This document shows, piece by piece, positions 51,073-59,814 of a DNA stretch of 64,000 nt (the first letter of the stretch is position 1; every line of letters starts with the position of its first letter). Source of the DNA: Tropicimonas sp033101155 (lineage in GTDB: Bacteria > Pseudomonadota > Alphaproteobacteria > Rhodobacterales > Rhodobacteraceae); contig NZ_JAWMPX010000006.1 in NCBI RefSeq assembly GCF_033101155.1, forward strand, positions 124,001-188,000, written 5' to 3'. A program made the position numbers and the translations under genes. The notes beneath the pieces are model-generated. The model ran no database searches and was not told the DNA's origin. It worked only from the letters and a program-made list of their open reading frames with translations.

Positions 51073-52074
51073 ATGAAGATCGCAACTATTTCCACCACCG
51101 CGATGGCGCTTGCCTTGTCCGCCGGCATGGCCTCTGCGGCCTGCGATTCCGGCGAGATCGTCATCAAGTTCAGCCACGTAACCAATACCGACAAGCATCC
51201 CAAGGGGATCGCCGCGAGCCTGCTCGAGCAGCGCGTCAACGATGAGATGAATGGCACGGCCTGCATGGAGGTCTTCCCGAACTCCACCCTCTACAATGAT
51301 GACAAGGTGCTTGAGGCGATGCTGCAGGGCGACGTGCAACTGGCCGCCCCGTCGCTCTCGAAATTCGAGAAGTTCACCAAGAAATACCGCATCTTCGACC
51401 TGCCGTTCATGTTCAAGAACGTGGATGCCGTCGATACGTTCCAGGGCTCCGAGACCGGCGACGCACTGAAGGACTCGATGCGCAAGCGTGGTCTGCAGGG
51501 CCTGGAATTCTGGCATAACGGCATGAAGCAGATGTCTGCCAACAAGCCGCTGATTTCGCCGGCCGACGCGGATGGCCTGAAATTCCGCGTGCAGTCCTCC
51601 GACGTGCTCGTGGCGCAGATGGAAGCCATTGGCGGTAGCCCGCAGAAGATGGCCTTCTCCGAGGTCTATGGCGCGCTCCAGCAGGGCGTCGTGGACGGGC
51701 AGGAGAACACCTGGTCCAATATCTACGGCAAGAAGTTCTTCGAGGTTCAGGACGGCGTCACCGAGACCAATCACGGCATTCTCGACTATCTCGTCGTGAC
51801 CTCCGTCGACTGGCTGGACAGCCTCGACCCGAAGGTCCGCGACCAGTTCCTGACCATCTTGGAGGAGGTGACCGCTACGCGGAATGCCGAAGCCATCGCG
51901 GTGAACGCAGCCGCCAAGCAGTCGATCATCGAAGCCGGCGGCGAGATTCGGACCCTGTCCGACGAGCAACGCACGGCCTGGGTCGACGCGATGAAGCCGG
52001 TCTGGGAGAAGTTCTCCGATGATGTCGGCCAGGACACGATCGACGCCGCACAGGCAATCAACGCCGGGATCTGA
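51073..52074 (+). CDS. dctP: TRAP C4-dicarboxylate substrate-binding protein
   Basis: 333 residues. A signal peptide ends at about residue 22 (LSAGMASAAC). The mature protein has the DctP fold features: IKFSHVTNTDKHPKG, LQGDVQLAAPSLSKF, LPFMFKN, the substrate-carboxylate Arg in GLKFRVQSSDVLVAQMEAIGGSPQKMAFSEVYGALQQGVVDGQENTW. It captures succinate-, fumarate- or malate-like acids in the periplasm for DctQM. GGGAGG precedes the ATG. Expression is probably controlled by the two upstream inverted repeats. Confidence 0.94.
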   Translation: MKIATISTTAMALALSAGMASAACDSGEIVIKFSHVTNTDKHPKGIAASLLEQRVNDEMNGTACMEVFPNSTLYNDDKVLEAMLQGDVQLAAPSLSKFEKFTKKYRIFDLPFMFKNVDAVDTFQGSETGDALKDSMRKRGLQGLEFWHNGMKQMSANKPLISPADADGLKFRVQSSDVLVAQMEAIGGSPQKMAFSEVYGALQQGVVDGQENTWSNIYGKKFFEVQDGVTETNHGILDYLVVTSVDWLDSLDPKVRDQFLTILEEVTATRNAEAIAVNAAAKQSIIEAGGEIRTLSDEQRTAWVDAMKPVWEKFSDDVGQDTIDAAQAINAGI

Positions 52075-52263
52075 TCCCCGCTGATACCGGAGGGCGGGGG
52101 CGCCATGCGCGCCCGCCCCACCGGACGCCCGGATCGCGTGGCGATACCGGTCCATCCCGGCCAAGTGCCGGACATTACCCAGGAATTTTCATCGGACATG
52201 AATTGCGGACCCTGACCCCTCGCAGGGGCAATCCGCCTGTCCGACCTATCGGGAGGAACGGTC

Positions 52264-52923
52264 ATGGAGGCGCTTGGACGCGTCGTGAACGAGATCGAGG
52301 AGACGCTCATCGCGGTGCTCCTCGGCTTGATGACGATAGTCACTTTCGCAAATGTCGTGGCGCGCTACGGCTTCAATTCCAACATCCTGTGGGCGCTGGA
52401 GATCACCGTCTTCATGTTCGGCTGGCTGGTGCTTCTCGGCGCCTCCTACGCGGTCAAGATCCACAGCCATCTCGGCGTCGACGCCCTGATAAACACGGTT
52501 GAACCGACCACCCGCCGGATCCTCGGACTCATCTCGGTCACCGCCTGCATCGTCTTCTCCTTCCTGCTGCTGAAGGGGTCCTGGGACTATTGGGCGAATT
52601 TCGCCAACTTGCCGGGCACAACAGGCCGGTGGTTCCCGACCGGCTTCGAGAGCGAGTTCCGCCCCAAGGGCTGGTACGAGGTCAATGACATCCCGCTGCC
52701 CGAATGGCTGCGCTGGATGGAAGACGCGTTCAACGATGGCGACGAATACGAGAAAATCCCGCGCATGATCCCTTATGCCGTTCTGCCCCTTGGCATGGCA
52801 CTGCTGCTCTTCCGCTTCCTTCAGGCCGCCTGGGACTTGCTGCACGGGCACAAGGACCGCCTCGTCGCCTCACATGAGGTCGAGGACGATATCGACGCCC
52901 TCCAGCACGAGGAGAACACCTGA
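52264..52923 (+). CDS. dctQ: TRAP transporter small permease subunit
   Basis: 219 residues, four membrane helices. The first pair covers about 12-75 and includes ILWALEITVFMFGWLVLLGASYAVK, the family core. Between helices 3 and 4 lies a hydrophilic loop of about 60 residues rich in Trp, Pro and acidic residues (RWFPTGFESEFRPKGWYEV...), longer than in ordinary DctQ proteins. GGGAGG precedes the ATG. The stop overlaps the dctM start (TGATG). Confidence 0.92.
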   Translation: MEALGRVVNEIEETLIAVLLGLMTIVTFANVVARYGFNSNILWALEITVFMFGWLVLLGASYAVKIHSHLGVDALINTVEPTTRRILGLISVTACIVFSFLLLKGSWDYWANFANLPGTTGRWFPTGFESEFRPKGWYEVNDIPLPEWLRWMEDAFNDGDEYEKIPRMIPYAVLPLGMALLLFRFLQAAWDLLHGHKDRLVASHEVEDDIDALQHEENT

Positions 52924-54299
52924 TGGAAGTCGTCCTTCTTTTCACGATGGTCATCGGCCTGATGATGATCGGCGTACCGATCGCCGTCTCGCTCGGCCTC
53001 AGCTCGACCCTGTTCCTGCTGTGGTTCTCCGACAGCTCGCTGGCGTCGATCGCCCAGACCCTGTTCAACGCCTTCGAGGGTCATTTCACCCTTCTGGCCA
53101 TTCCCTTCTTCATCCTCGCTTCCAGCTTCATGACGACAGGCGGCGTGGCCAAGCGGATCATCCGCTTCTCCATCGCCTGTGTCGGTCACCTGCCGGGCGG
53201 GCTTGCCATCGCGGGCGTCTTCGCCTGCATGCTCTTCGCCGCACTCTCCGGCTCCTCGCCGGCAACCGTCGTGGCCATCGGCTCCATCGTGATCGCGGGA
53301 ATGCGCGAGGTCGGCTATTCCAAGGATTTCGCCGCAGGCGTCATCTGTAACGCCGGCACGCTGGGCATCCTCATCCCGCCCTCGATCGTCATGGTCGTCT
53401 ATGCCGCTGCGGTCGAAGTCTCGGTTGGACGCATGTTCCTCGCCGGTGTCATTCCGGGCCTGATGGCGGGCTTCATGCTGATGCTCGCAATCTATGTGAT
53501 GGCCATCACGCGCAACCTCCCCAAGGGCGAATGGAAGGGCTGGGGCGAGGTTTTTACCGCCGGTCGCGAAGCCGGCTGGGGCTTGTTCCTGATCGTCATC
53601 ATCCTCGGCGGGATCTACGGTGGCGTCTTCACACCGACCGAAGCTGCTGCCGTGGCCGCGGTCTATGCCTTCCTGATCGCGTGCTTTGTCTACAAGGACA
53701 TGGGGCCGCTCTCCAATGGCGACAGCCCGGCGAAGATCTCGCTGCTGAAGAAGCCCTACGCCCTGCTGACCGTCTGGTTCCACCCAGACACCAAGAAGAC
53801 GCTCTTCGAGGCCGGCAAGCTGACCGTCACCCTGCTCTTCGTCATCGCCAACGCGCTGATCCTGAAGCATGTGCTGACCGACGAGCAAGTCCCGCAGCAG
53901 ATCGCCGAGGCGATGCTGAGTGCCGGGTTCGGCAAGATCATGTTCCTGGTCATCGTCAACGTGATCCTGCTGATCGGCGGACAGTTCATGGAGCCCTCCG
54001 GCCTGCTGGTCATCGTGGCGCCGCTGGTCTTCCCCATCGCCATCGAGCTCGGCGTGGACCCGATCCATCTCGGCATCATCATGGTGGTGAACATGGAGAT
54101 CGGCATGATCACACCGCCGGTCGGCCTGAACCTCTTCGTCACCTCCGGTGTCGCCGGGATGCCGATGATGCGGGTTGTGAAGGCTGCCCTGCCCTTCCTG
54201 GCCGTGCTCTTCGTCTTCCTGATCATGGTGACCTATATCCCATGGATCTCGACCTACCTGCCCAACAAATTCATGGGGCCGGAGATCATCACCAACTGA
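52923..54299 (+). CDS. dctM: TRAP transporter large permease subunit
   Basis: 458 residues, about 12-13 membrane helices. DctM signatures: the N-terminal IGVPIAVSLGLSS, HFTLLAIPFFILASSFMTTGG, AALSGSSPATVVAIGSI, AGTLGILIPPSIVMVVYA and the second-half MEIGMITPPVGLNLFVTSG. It is the sodium-coupled channel of the TRAP system. A hydrophilic insert lies near 255-290. Strong terminator directly behind. Confidence 0.95.
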   Translation: MEVVLLFTMVIGLMMIGVPIAVSLGLSSTLFLLWFSDSSLASIAQTLFNAFEGHFTLLAIPFFILASSFMTTGGVAKRIIRFSIACVGHLPGGLAIAGVFACMLFAALSGSSPATVVAIGSIVIAGMREVGYSKDFAAGVICNAGTLGILIPPSIVMVVYAAAVEVSVGRMFLAGVIPGLMAGFMLMLAIYVMAITRNLPKGEWKGWGEVFTAGREAGWGLFLIVIILGGIYGGVFTPTEAAAVAAVYAFLIACFVYKDMGPLSNGDSPAKISLLKKPYALLTVWFHPDTKKTLFEAGKLTVTLLFVIANALILKHVLTDEQVPQQIAEAMLSAGFGKIMFLVIVNVILLIGGQFMEPSGLLVIVAPLVFPIAIELGVDPIHLGIIMVVNMEIGMITPPVGLNLFVTSGVAGMPMMRVVKAALPFLAVLFVFLIMVTYIPWISTYLPNKFMGPEIITN

Positions 54300-54320
54300 G
54301 CTCGGGTAAAATGACGGAAC

Positions 54321-54347
54321 GGGCGCCTCTTCGGAGGCGCCCGTTTT
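54321..54347 (+). terminator. Rho-independent terminator of dctPQM
   Basis: GGGCGCCTC (54321-54329), loop TTCG, GAGGCGCCC (54334-54342), then GTTTTC. Perfect 9-bp stem with a UUCG tetraloop, 21 nt after the dctM stop. Confidence 0.9.
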
Positions 54348-54438
54348 CATGTCTTCTCTGTGACATCCGCCAACCCGCCCAGCATGGCGCCCGGATGGCC
54401 GGATCGAGATCGGATGGACAAGCCGGAACTCTGCGCTC

Positions 54439-54879
54439 CTACCAGCGCTTGAGCGCGTCCTCGTCATCCTGCTTGGCCGCCACCCAGGACGCACCGTCAG
54501 CGCTCCGCTCCTGCTTCCAGAACGGCGCACGGGACTTTAGGTAATCCATCAGGAACTCGGCCGCCTCGAACGCATTCTTGCGGTGCCGCGCGGCTGTCGC
54601 GACCATCATGATCTGGTCGCCCGGTTTCATTGCCCCGAAACGGTGAATGACGAGTGCGTCGGCGAGGTTCCAACGCGCCACGGCCTCCTGTGCGATGGCC
54701 TCCAACGCGCGTTCGGTCATGCCGGGATAATGCTCGATGAGCATCTCGGCCATCCTGCCGCTATCGTCCCGGACAATCCCGGAAAAGCTCACCACCGCAC
54801 CTGCACCGCTGGCACGCGCCGTAAAAGCGTCAAGTTCCGTTCCGGCGCCGAAGGGCTCCTGCTGGACGCGGATCTCCAT
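54439..54879 (-). CDS. moaE: molybdopterin synthase catalytic subunit
   Basis: 146 residues. MoaE signatures: GAVVSFSGIVRD, EHYPGMTERALEAIAQEA, HRFGAMKPGDQIMMVATAARHRKNAFEAAEFLMDYLKSRAPFWKQE, including the catalytic lysines and the Arg-His pair. It transfers sulfur from MoaD thiocarboxylate to precursor Z. It begins directly after the moaD stop, the usual pair arrangement. Confidence 0.95.
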   Translation of the reverse strand: MEIRVQQEPFGAGTELDAFTARASGAGAVVSFSGIVRDDSGRMAEMLIEHYPGMTERALEAIAQEAVARWNLADALVIHRFGAMKPGDQIMMVATAARHRKNAFEAAEFLMDYLKSRAPFWKQERSADGASWVAAKQDDEDALKRW

Positions 54880-55128
54880 TCAGCCCCCCGTCATCGGCGG
54901 GAAGAAGGCCACTTCTCGGACACCGGCGAGCGGCGCGTCGAAATCGGTCAGTTCCTGGTCGACGGCGACGCGGAGCGCGGAGAGATCGGAAAAGGCCAGC
55001 GCATACCGTTCCTCGCGCGCCGCCAGTTCGGCGACGAGATCGGCAACCGTCTCGGCCGAGCTCTCGATCCGTTCCTTCGGCAGGCCGATCCGTTCGCGCA
55101 GCCAGGCGAAATAGAGCACGTCAATCAT
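54880..55128 (-). CDS. moaD: molybdopterin synthase sulfur carrier subunit
   Basis: 82 residues, ubiquitin-like fold, ending in the diglycine that becomes the thiocarboxylate (FFPPMTGG). The start MIDVLYFAWLRERIG is typical of MoaD. It lies 4 nt after pgsA and abuts moaE, so the three are one transcript. Confidence 0.94.
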   Translation of the reverse strand: MIDVLYFAWLRERIGLPKERIESSAETVADLVAELAAREERYALAFSDLSALRVAVDQELTDFDAPLAGVREVAFFPPMTGG

Positions 55129-55132
55129 CCGG

Positions 55133-55792
55133 TCAGTCCTTCAGATAGGGCAGGGCCTTGTTGAAATAGTCGAGCCCGGTGATGAAGGTCAGGGCGGCAG
55201 CGATCCAGAGGAGCGCCACGCCGAGATACCATGTTACGCTCAGCAAGATCATGTAGAGGCGCAGGCCGTTTTCATCCGACACCGCGCCGGACATCACCCC
55301 GTCAAGCATCTCCGCATCCATACCGAAGCTGAGCATACCGGCGTGATGTTCGAAGATACCACTGATGAAAAGCACGGAGATGGCGACCATCTGCACGGTG
55401 GTCTTCCACTTGGCCAGCTTGGTGACCTTCAGCGTCCCGGCTGTGTCGCCGAGGAATTCGCGCAGGCCGGAGACGAAGGTCTCGCGGAAAAGGATCACTG
55501 CGGCCGGGATCAGGATCAACCCGTTCAGCCCCATCAGCCCGATCACCGCGGCCAGCGCGATGATGACCATCGCCTTGTCGGCGATCGGATCGAGCATGGT
55601 GCCGAGCTTGGTCTGCTGGTTCCAGGCGCGGGCGAGATAACCGTCGAACCAGTCGGTCGCCGAGGCGCCAACAAAAAGGACAAGCGCCACCCAGTCCGCG
55701 AAGGGACGGGGCAGGAGCAGGAAGACCAGCATCACCGCGGGCGCCGCAAGCAGCCGCAGGATGGTCAGGGTATTTGGAATGTTCCACCGCAT
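55133..55792 (-). CDS. pgsA: CDP-diacylglycerol--glycerol-3-phosphate 3-phosphatidyltransferase
   Basis: 219 residues with about five membrane helices. The CDP-alcohol phosphotransferase signature is complete: TDWFDGYLARAWNQQTKLG followed by TMLDPIADK, giving the DG-AR-G-D-D pattern. The N-terminus WNIPNTLTILRLLAAP is also typical. It makes phosphatidylglycerol phosphate at the inner membrane. It lies 38 nt after uvrC on the same strand; uvrC-pgsA linkage is common in alphaproteobacteria. Confidence 0.95.
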   Translation of the reverse strand: MRWNIPNTLTILRLLAAPAVMLVFLLLPRPFADWVALVLFVGASATDWFDGYLARAWNQQTKLGTMLDPIADKAMVIIALAAVIGLMGLNGLILIPAAVILFRETFVSGLREFLGDTAGTLKVTKLAKWKTTVQMVAISVLFISGIFEHHAGMLSFGMDAEMLDGVMSGAVSDENGLRLYMILLSVTWYLGVALLWIAAALTFITGLDYFNKALPYLKD

Positions 55793-55830
55793 GGGGCTGT
55801 CCTAGCGCGGAATGAACCCGGGTGAAAGCA

Positions 55831-57711
55831 TCAGCCGCGCTCATTGAAGAAATCGTATATCTTCTGTGCCAGTCCTGCAGAAATGCCGTCCACAGCCTTC
55901 AGATCCACGAGATTTGCCCGGCTGACGGCCTTGGCCGAACCGAAATGTGCCAGCAGCGCGCGTTTTCGCGTCGCTCCGACGCCGGGAACATCGTCCAGCG
56001 GCGTGGCGCTCACGGCCTTGGCGCGCTTGGCGCGATGCGTGCCGATGGCAAATCGGTGCGCCTCGTCGCGCAGCCGCTGGGTGAAATAAAGCACCGGGTC
56101 GTTATGCTTGAGGGCAAAGGGGCGCTCTCCGGAGCGATAGAACTCTTCCTTGCCCGCATCGCGATCCACCCCCTTGGCCACGCCGATGAAGGGCACGTCC
56201 TCGACGCCAAGCTCGGCCATGATCTCGGCCACGGCGCTGACCTGCCCTGCCCCGCCATCGATCAGCAGCAGATCCGGCCAGGCTTCCGATTGCCGGTCCG
56301 GGTCCTCTTTCAGCAGGCGCTTGAAGCGGCGCGTCAGCACCTCCTTCATCATGCCGAAATCGTCGCCCGGTGTGAGGTCTTCGCCCTTGATGTTGAACTT
56401 GCGATACTGGCTCTTGAGAAAGCCCTCCGGGCCAGCAACGATCATGCCGCCAACGGCATTGGTTCCCTGGATATGAGAGTTGTCATAGACCTCGATTCGC
56501 GCGGGCGGCGCAGGCAGGTCGAATGCCTCGGCCAGCCCCGCGAGCAGCTTCGCCTGGGTCGCGCTCTCGGACATCTTCCGCGCCAGCGCCTCGCGGGCAT
56601 TGCGCACCGCCCCTGCCACCAATTCGGCTTTTTCGCCCCGCTGCGGTACCAGGATCTCGACCTTGCGCCCCGCTGCCTCCGAGAGCACCTCGGCCAGAAG
56701 CTCCTTGTCATCGACGTCGTGGCTCAGGATGAGCTGCCGCGGCGCCTGCTTGCCGTCATAGAACTGCACGAGGAAGCTGCGCAGGATCTCGGCCGGAGAC
56801 TCCGTGCCGCCGGTGCGCGGGTAGTAGTCGTGATTGCCCCAGTTCTGGTTCGCGCGGATGAAGAAGACCTGCACACAGGCCTGCCCGCCATCGAGATGCA
56901 GCCCGACCACATCTGCTTCCGACACGCCGCGCGGATTGATCCCCTGCGCCGATTGCACCTGCGTCAGCGCCCGGATCCGGTCGCGCAGCGCGGCGGCGCG
57001 CTCGAACTCCTGTCGCTCGGAGGCAGCCATCATCTCCGCCGCCAGTTCCTCCTGCACATTGGTCGACTTGCCCTGCAGAAACCGCTCCGCATCGCCCACC
57101 AGCGCGCGATAGTCCGGCTGCGAGATATAGCCGACGCAGGGCGCAGCGCAGCGTTTGATCTGGTAAAGCAGGCAGGGGCGGGTCCGGCTCTCGAAGGTCG
57201 CATCCGTGCAATTGCGCAGCAGGAATACCTTCTGCAGCTGGTTCAGCGTCCGGTTGACCGCGCCGGCGCTGGCAAACGGACCGTAATAGGCGCCCTTTTC
57301 CTTCTTCGCCCCGCGGTGTTTCTTGATCTGCGGGAAATCATGCGTCTTGGAGACAAGGATATTCGGGAAGCTCTTGTCGTCGCGCAGCAGCACATTGTAG
57401 CGCGGTTTGAGCTGCTTGATGAGATTCTGCTCCAGCAGCAGCGCCTCGGCTTCGGTCCGCGTCGTCAGGAACATCATCGAACTGGTCTCGCGGATCATCC
57501 GCGCAATCCGTCCCGAGTGCCCCGACGGGCGCGCATAGTTCGACACCCGCGCCTTGAGGTTTCGGGCCTTGCCGACATAGAGCACGCGACTCTCCGAATC
57601 CAGCATCCGGTAAACCCCCGGGCTGCCGTCCAGAAGCCGCAGGTAGGACTGGATGCAACGATGCCCCGTCGCTTCTTCTACCTCCGGTTTATCCACCCCA
57701 CCGTCGCCCAT
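55831..57711 (-). CDS. uvrC: excinuclease ABC subunit C
   Basis: 626 residues, full length. GIY-YIG endonuclease domain (GVYRMLDSESRVLYVGKARNLKARVSNY, about 30-110), UvrB-interaction UVR motif near 205-240, RNase H-like endonuclease domain (IEVYDNSHIQGTNAVGGMIV and LLLIDGGAGQVSAV) and C-terminal double helix-hairpin-helix (PLDDVPGVGATRKRALLAHFGS). It makes the dual incisions in nucleotide excision repair with UvrAB. The upstream region is the AT-rich island at 57712-58009. Confidence 0.97.
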   Translation of the reverse strand: MGDGGVDKPEVEEATGHRCIQSYLRLLDGSPGVYRMLDSESRVLYVGKARNLKARVSNYARPSGHSGRIARMIRETSSMMFLTTRTEAEALLLEQNLIKQLKPRYNVLLRDDKSFPNILVSKTHDFPQIKKHRGAKKEKGAYYGPFASAGAVNRTLNQLQKVFLLRNCTDATFESRTRPCLLYQIKRCAAPCVGYISQPDYRALVGDAERFLQGKSTNVQEELAAEMMAASERQEFERAAALRDRIRALTQVQSAQGINPRGVSEADVVGLHLDGGQACVQVFFIRANQNWGNHDYYPRTGGTESPAEILRSFLVQFYDGKQAPRQLILSHDVDDKELLAEVLSEAAGRKVEILVPQRGEKAELVAGAVRNAREALARKMSESATQAKLLAGLAEAFDLPAPPARIEVYDNSHIQGTNAVGGMIVAGPEGFLKSQYRKFNIKGEDLTPGDDFGMMKEVLTRRFKRLLKEDPDRQSEAWPDLLLIDGGAGQVSAVAEIMAELGVEDVPFIGVAKGVDRDAGKEEFYRSGERPFALKHNDPVLYFTQRLRDEAHRFAIGTHRAKRAKAVSATPLDDVPGVGATRKRALLAHFGSAKAVSRANLVDLKAVDGISAGLAQKIYDFFNERG

Positions 57712-57787
57712 CCTGCCCCGCTACCGATTCCCTCAACCGCTGCAATTTACCGATCCCCGACGCAACAGCAAACCTGTCCACGACTTC

Positions 57788-57796
57788 TGTGGATAA
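57788..57796 (-). promoter_or_regulatory. DnaA box
   Basis: TGTGGATAA, whose complement TTATCCACA is the consensus DnaA box. A partly mirrored TGTCCACG lies just upstream (57775-57782). One perfect box alone does not make an origin. Confidence 0.55.
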
Positions 57797-57848
57797 CCCT
57801 CTGGAAAAGCCTTGGGGGAAGGGCTGAGACCCCTGTTTTTTTTAGCAA

Positions 57849-57865
57849 TTCATCAAGTTGATGAA
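57849..57865. repeat. 17-bp palindrome
   Basis: TTCATCAA, central G, TTGATGAA: perfect 8-bp arms in an AT-rich context upstream of uvrC. Candidate operator for an unidentified regulator; a transcription terminator is less likely because it lacks GC pairs. Confidence 0.5.
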
Positions 57866-58009
57866 AAAATAGGCACGTCATTAAGCATTTGTTTTTAAGA
57901 CTAATTTTTGTTGTCGCAGTGCAAATGCTTGAAATTCTTAAAGCTTTCTTGACAGTTTCGTGAAGACATTGCCCCAAGTGCATAAGTGTCCTGCGCTACC
58001 ATCAATTGC

Positions 58010-58795
58010 CTAGCCGGGCATCGCCTGATCCGGCGTCTCCCAGGCGAGGTGCTGACCGCCGTCGACACAGATCAACTGTCCGGTCACCGCCTTGGCCTCG
58101 ATCAGGTAGCCGAGGGCGGCGCAGATATCCTCCGGATCGGACCCACGTCGAAGCGGACAGGCGGCACGCTGCTGAAGGAACTCGGCCTCGCTCTGGGCCG
58201 CGGCCGCCAAAGTCGGGCCCGGGCCGATGGCGTTGACCCGGATCTTCGGTGCAAGCTCTTGCGCGGCGGTGCGGGTAAAGGTCCAGAGCCCCATCTTGGC
58301 GATCGTGTAGCTCATGTAATGCGGGGTCAGCTTGCGCACGCGCTGATCGACGATATTCACCACCAATGCGCGGGCCCGACACTCACCACGCCCGTCGCGC
58401 TCCGTTGCGGGCGCCTGTTCGGCAAAGGCAGCGGTCAGCACGACCGGCGCGCGCAGGTTGGACTCGATATGACGGTCCCAGCTGTCGCGTGTTGCGGTGG
58501 CGATCCGGTCCTCCTCGAAGATCGAGGCATTGTTGACAAGCAACGTCAGCGGCCCGCCAAGCGCCTGTGCGGCAGCAGGCACCAGCGCCTGCATCTCCGT
58601 TTCGGATGTCAGATCCGCAGGAAGGATCACCGCCTGTCGACCCATCGCGGCAATCTCGGCCGCAACAGCTTCTGCCTCCGACATTGCTGCATGGCAATGC
58701 AAGGCAACATCAAACCCTCGCTCGGCGAGGGACAGCGCCATGGCGCGCCCCAACCGGCGCGCCGCCCCCGTCACAAGGGCCCGTTTCTCCGTCAT
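58010..58795 (-). CDS. SDR-family oxidoreductase, pteridine reductase/FolM-like
   Basis: 261 residues. Rossmann start ALVTGAARRLGRAMALSLAERG has the TGxxxRxG variant of pteridine reductases in place of the classical TGxxxGxG. NNAS in the fourth strand, the catalytic Tyr-Lys in YTIAKMGLW and a C-terminal VTGQLICVDGGQHL complete the fold. FolM-type enzymes reduce dihydromonapterin or dihydrofolate with NADPH. The residue before the catalytic block (VNIVDQRV where most SDRs have Ser) also fits pteridine reductases, which use Asp. It lies 16 nt downstream of the antiporter gene. Confidence 0.82.
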   Translation of the reverse strand: MTEKRALVTGAARRLGRAMALSLAERGFDVALHCHAAMSEAEAVAAEIAAMGRQAVILPADLTSETEMQALVPAAAQALGGPLTLLVNNASIFEEDRIATATRDSWDRHIESNLRAPVVLTAAFAEQAPATERDGRGECRARALVVNIVDQRVRKLTPHYMSYTIAKMGLWTFTRTAAQELAPKIRVNAIGPGPTLAAAAQSEAEFLQQRAACPLRRGSDPEDICAALGYLIEAKAVTGQLICVDGGQHLAWETPDQAMPG

Positions 58796-58811
58796 CTCAG
58801 AGTCTATCCCC

Positions 58812-59810
58812 TCAGTGTATCAGGAACTGAGCGATATAGAGCACATAAGCACCGGTAAAGACAAAGCCGACGGTCCGGTTCATGTCGAACTTGAAGAAGA
58901 CATAGGGCAGCAGGATCGCGGAGGAGAAGAACATCACCCAGATATCGAATCTCAGCGTTCCCGGATCGACCGGGATGTCGCCGACAAAGCTCGCGATGCC
59001 GATGATCGCCAGCATGTTGAACAGGTTGGAGCCGATGACATTGCCGATGGCAATCTCGGTCTGGCCACGGATCGCCGCCATCACGGTGGTCGCCAGTTCC
59101 GGCAGCGAGGTGCCGAGCGCGACCAGGGTCAGGCCGATCACCGTTTCCGGGACATTCAGATCATGGGCGATGTTGACCGCCCCATCGACCAGCAGATCCG
59201 CACCGAGCGGCAGACCGATCAGGCCGAGGCCAAGATAGACCCAGATCTTCCAGGTCGGAGCGCTGTCATCGGCCCCCTCGACCTCTTCCTCTTCTTCGGA
59301 AAGCGAGGAACAGCCTCCCGCAAGCGCGGCCGCGTTCGCCGCAAGCGCTGTCTCCCGCCGATGCATCCGCGCCGTTCGAAGCGCATCTCCCAGCATCAGG
59401 GCGAGGCCGAAGAGCAGCACCGAGCCATCGATCCAGTTGAAGAGGTTGGTATAGGCGAGGCCGATAAAGACCACCGTCGCGCCCATCATCATCAAATAGG
59501 TTCGTTTGGTGTCACATCCGGAGGTATGCAGGCCGGTCAGCATCGCCGGGACGCCGAGCACCAGAAGGACATTGGCAATGTTGGAGCCGACCACGTTGCC
59601 GAGCGCGATCCCCGCGGACCCGTTCAGGATCGCCTTGATCGAGACCAGCAGCTCTGGCGCCGAGGTTCCGAAAGCAACGATGGTCAACGACACCAGCAGC
59701 GCCGGCACACCGGCCCGCAGCGCAAGGTTGACCGCGCCTTTGACCAGCGCGTCCCCCGCAAGCAGCAGGATCACGAGTCCAAGGCCCAGAAGGCCCAGAT
59801 CCGTCAGCAT
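58812..59810 (-). CDS. calcium/sodium antiporter (CaCA family, YrbG-like)
   Basis: 332 residues, ten membrane helices in two inverted repeats. Each repeat has the ion-binding alpha motifs: AFGTSAPELLVSIKA with GNVVGSNIANVL, and ALGTSLPELATTVMA with GNVIGSNLFNML. A central acidic, hydrophilic loop (LSEEEEEVEGADD) connects the halves. It exports calcium in exchange for sodium or protons across the inner membrane. It lies four bases after the zinc-ribbon gene in a minus-strand run. Confidence 0.92.
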   Translation of the reverse strand: MLTDLGLLGLGLVILLLAGDALVKGAVNLALRAGVPALLVSLTIVAFGTSAPELLVSIKAILNGSAGIALGNVVGSNIANVLLVLGVPAMLTGLHTSGCDTKRTYLMMMGATVVFIGLAYTNLFNWIDGSVLLFGLALMLGDALRTARMHRRETALAANAAALAGGCSSLSEEEEEVEGADDSAPTWKIWVYLGLGLIGLPLGADLLVDGAVNIAHDLNVPETVIGLTLVALGTSLPELATTVMAAIRGQTEIAIGNVIGSNLFNMLAIIGIASFVGDIPVDPGTLRFDIWVMFFSSAILLPYVFFKFDMNRTVGFVFTGAYVLYIAQFLIH

Positions 59811-59814
59811 ATCG

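Larger units (their letters stand above)
57712..58009. other. AT-rich intergenic island with DnaA box and inverted repeats
   Basis: 298 bp between an SDR gene and uvrC, both on minus. By my count only 38 of the 120 bases at 57841-57960 are G or C, about 32 percent, far below the surroundings. It contains a perfect DnaA box (57788-57796), a 17-bp palindrome (57849-57865) and a 9-bp inverted repeat (AAGCATTTG at 57883-57891, CAAATGCTT at 57922-57930). It must hold the uvrC promoter; no gene is supported. Confidence 0.6.

Noticed and set aside
57849..57865. Fnr box in the AT-rich island
   Set aside because: ATCAAGTTGAT has the half sites in the inverse order and wrong spacing; Fnr needs TTGAT-N4-ATCAA.
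57712..58009. Chromosomal replication origin
   Set aside because: Only one perfect DnaA box and none of the usual flanking genes; GC-skew cannot be judged from one window.
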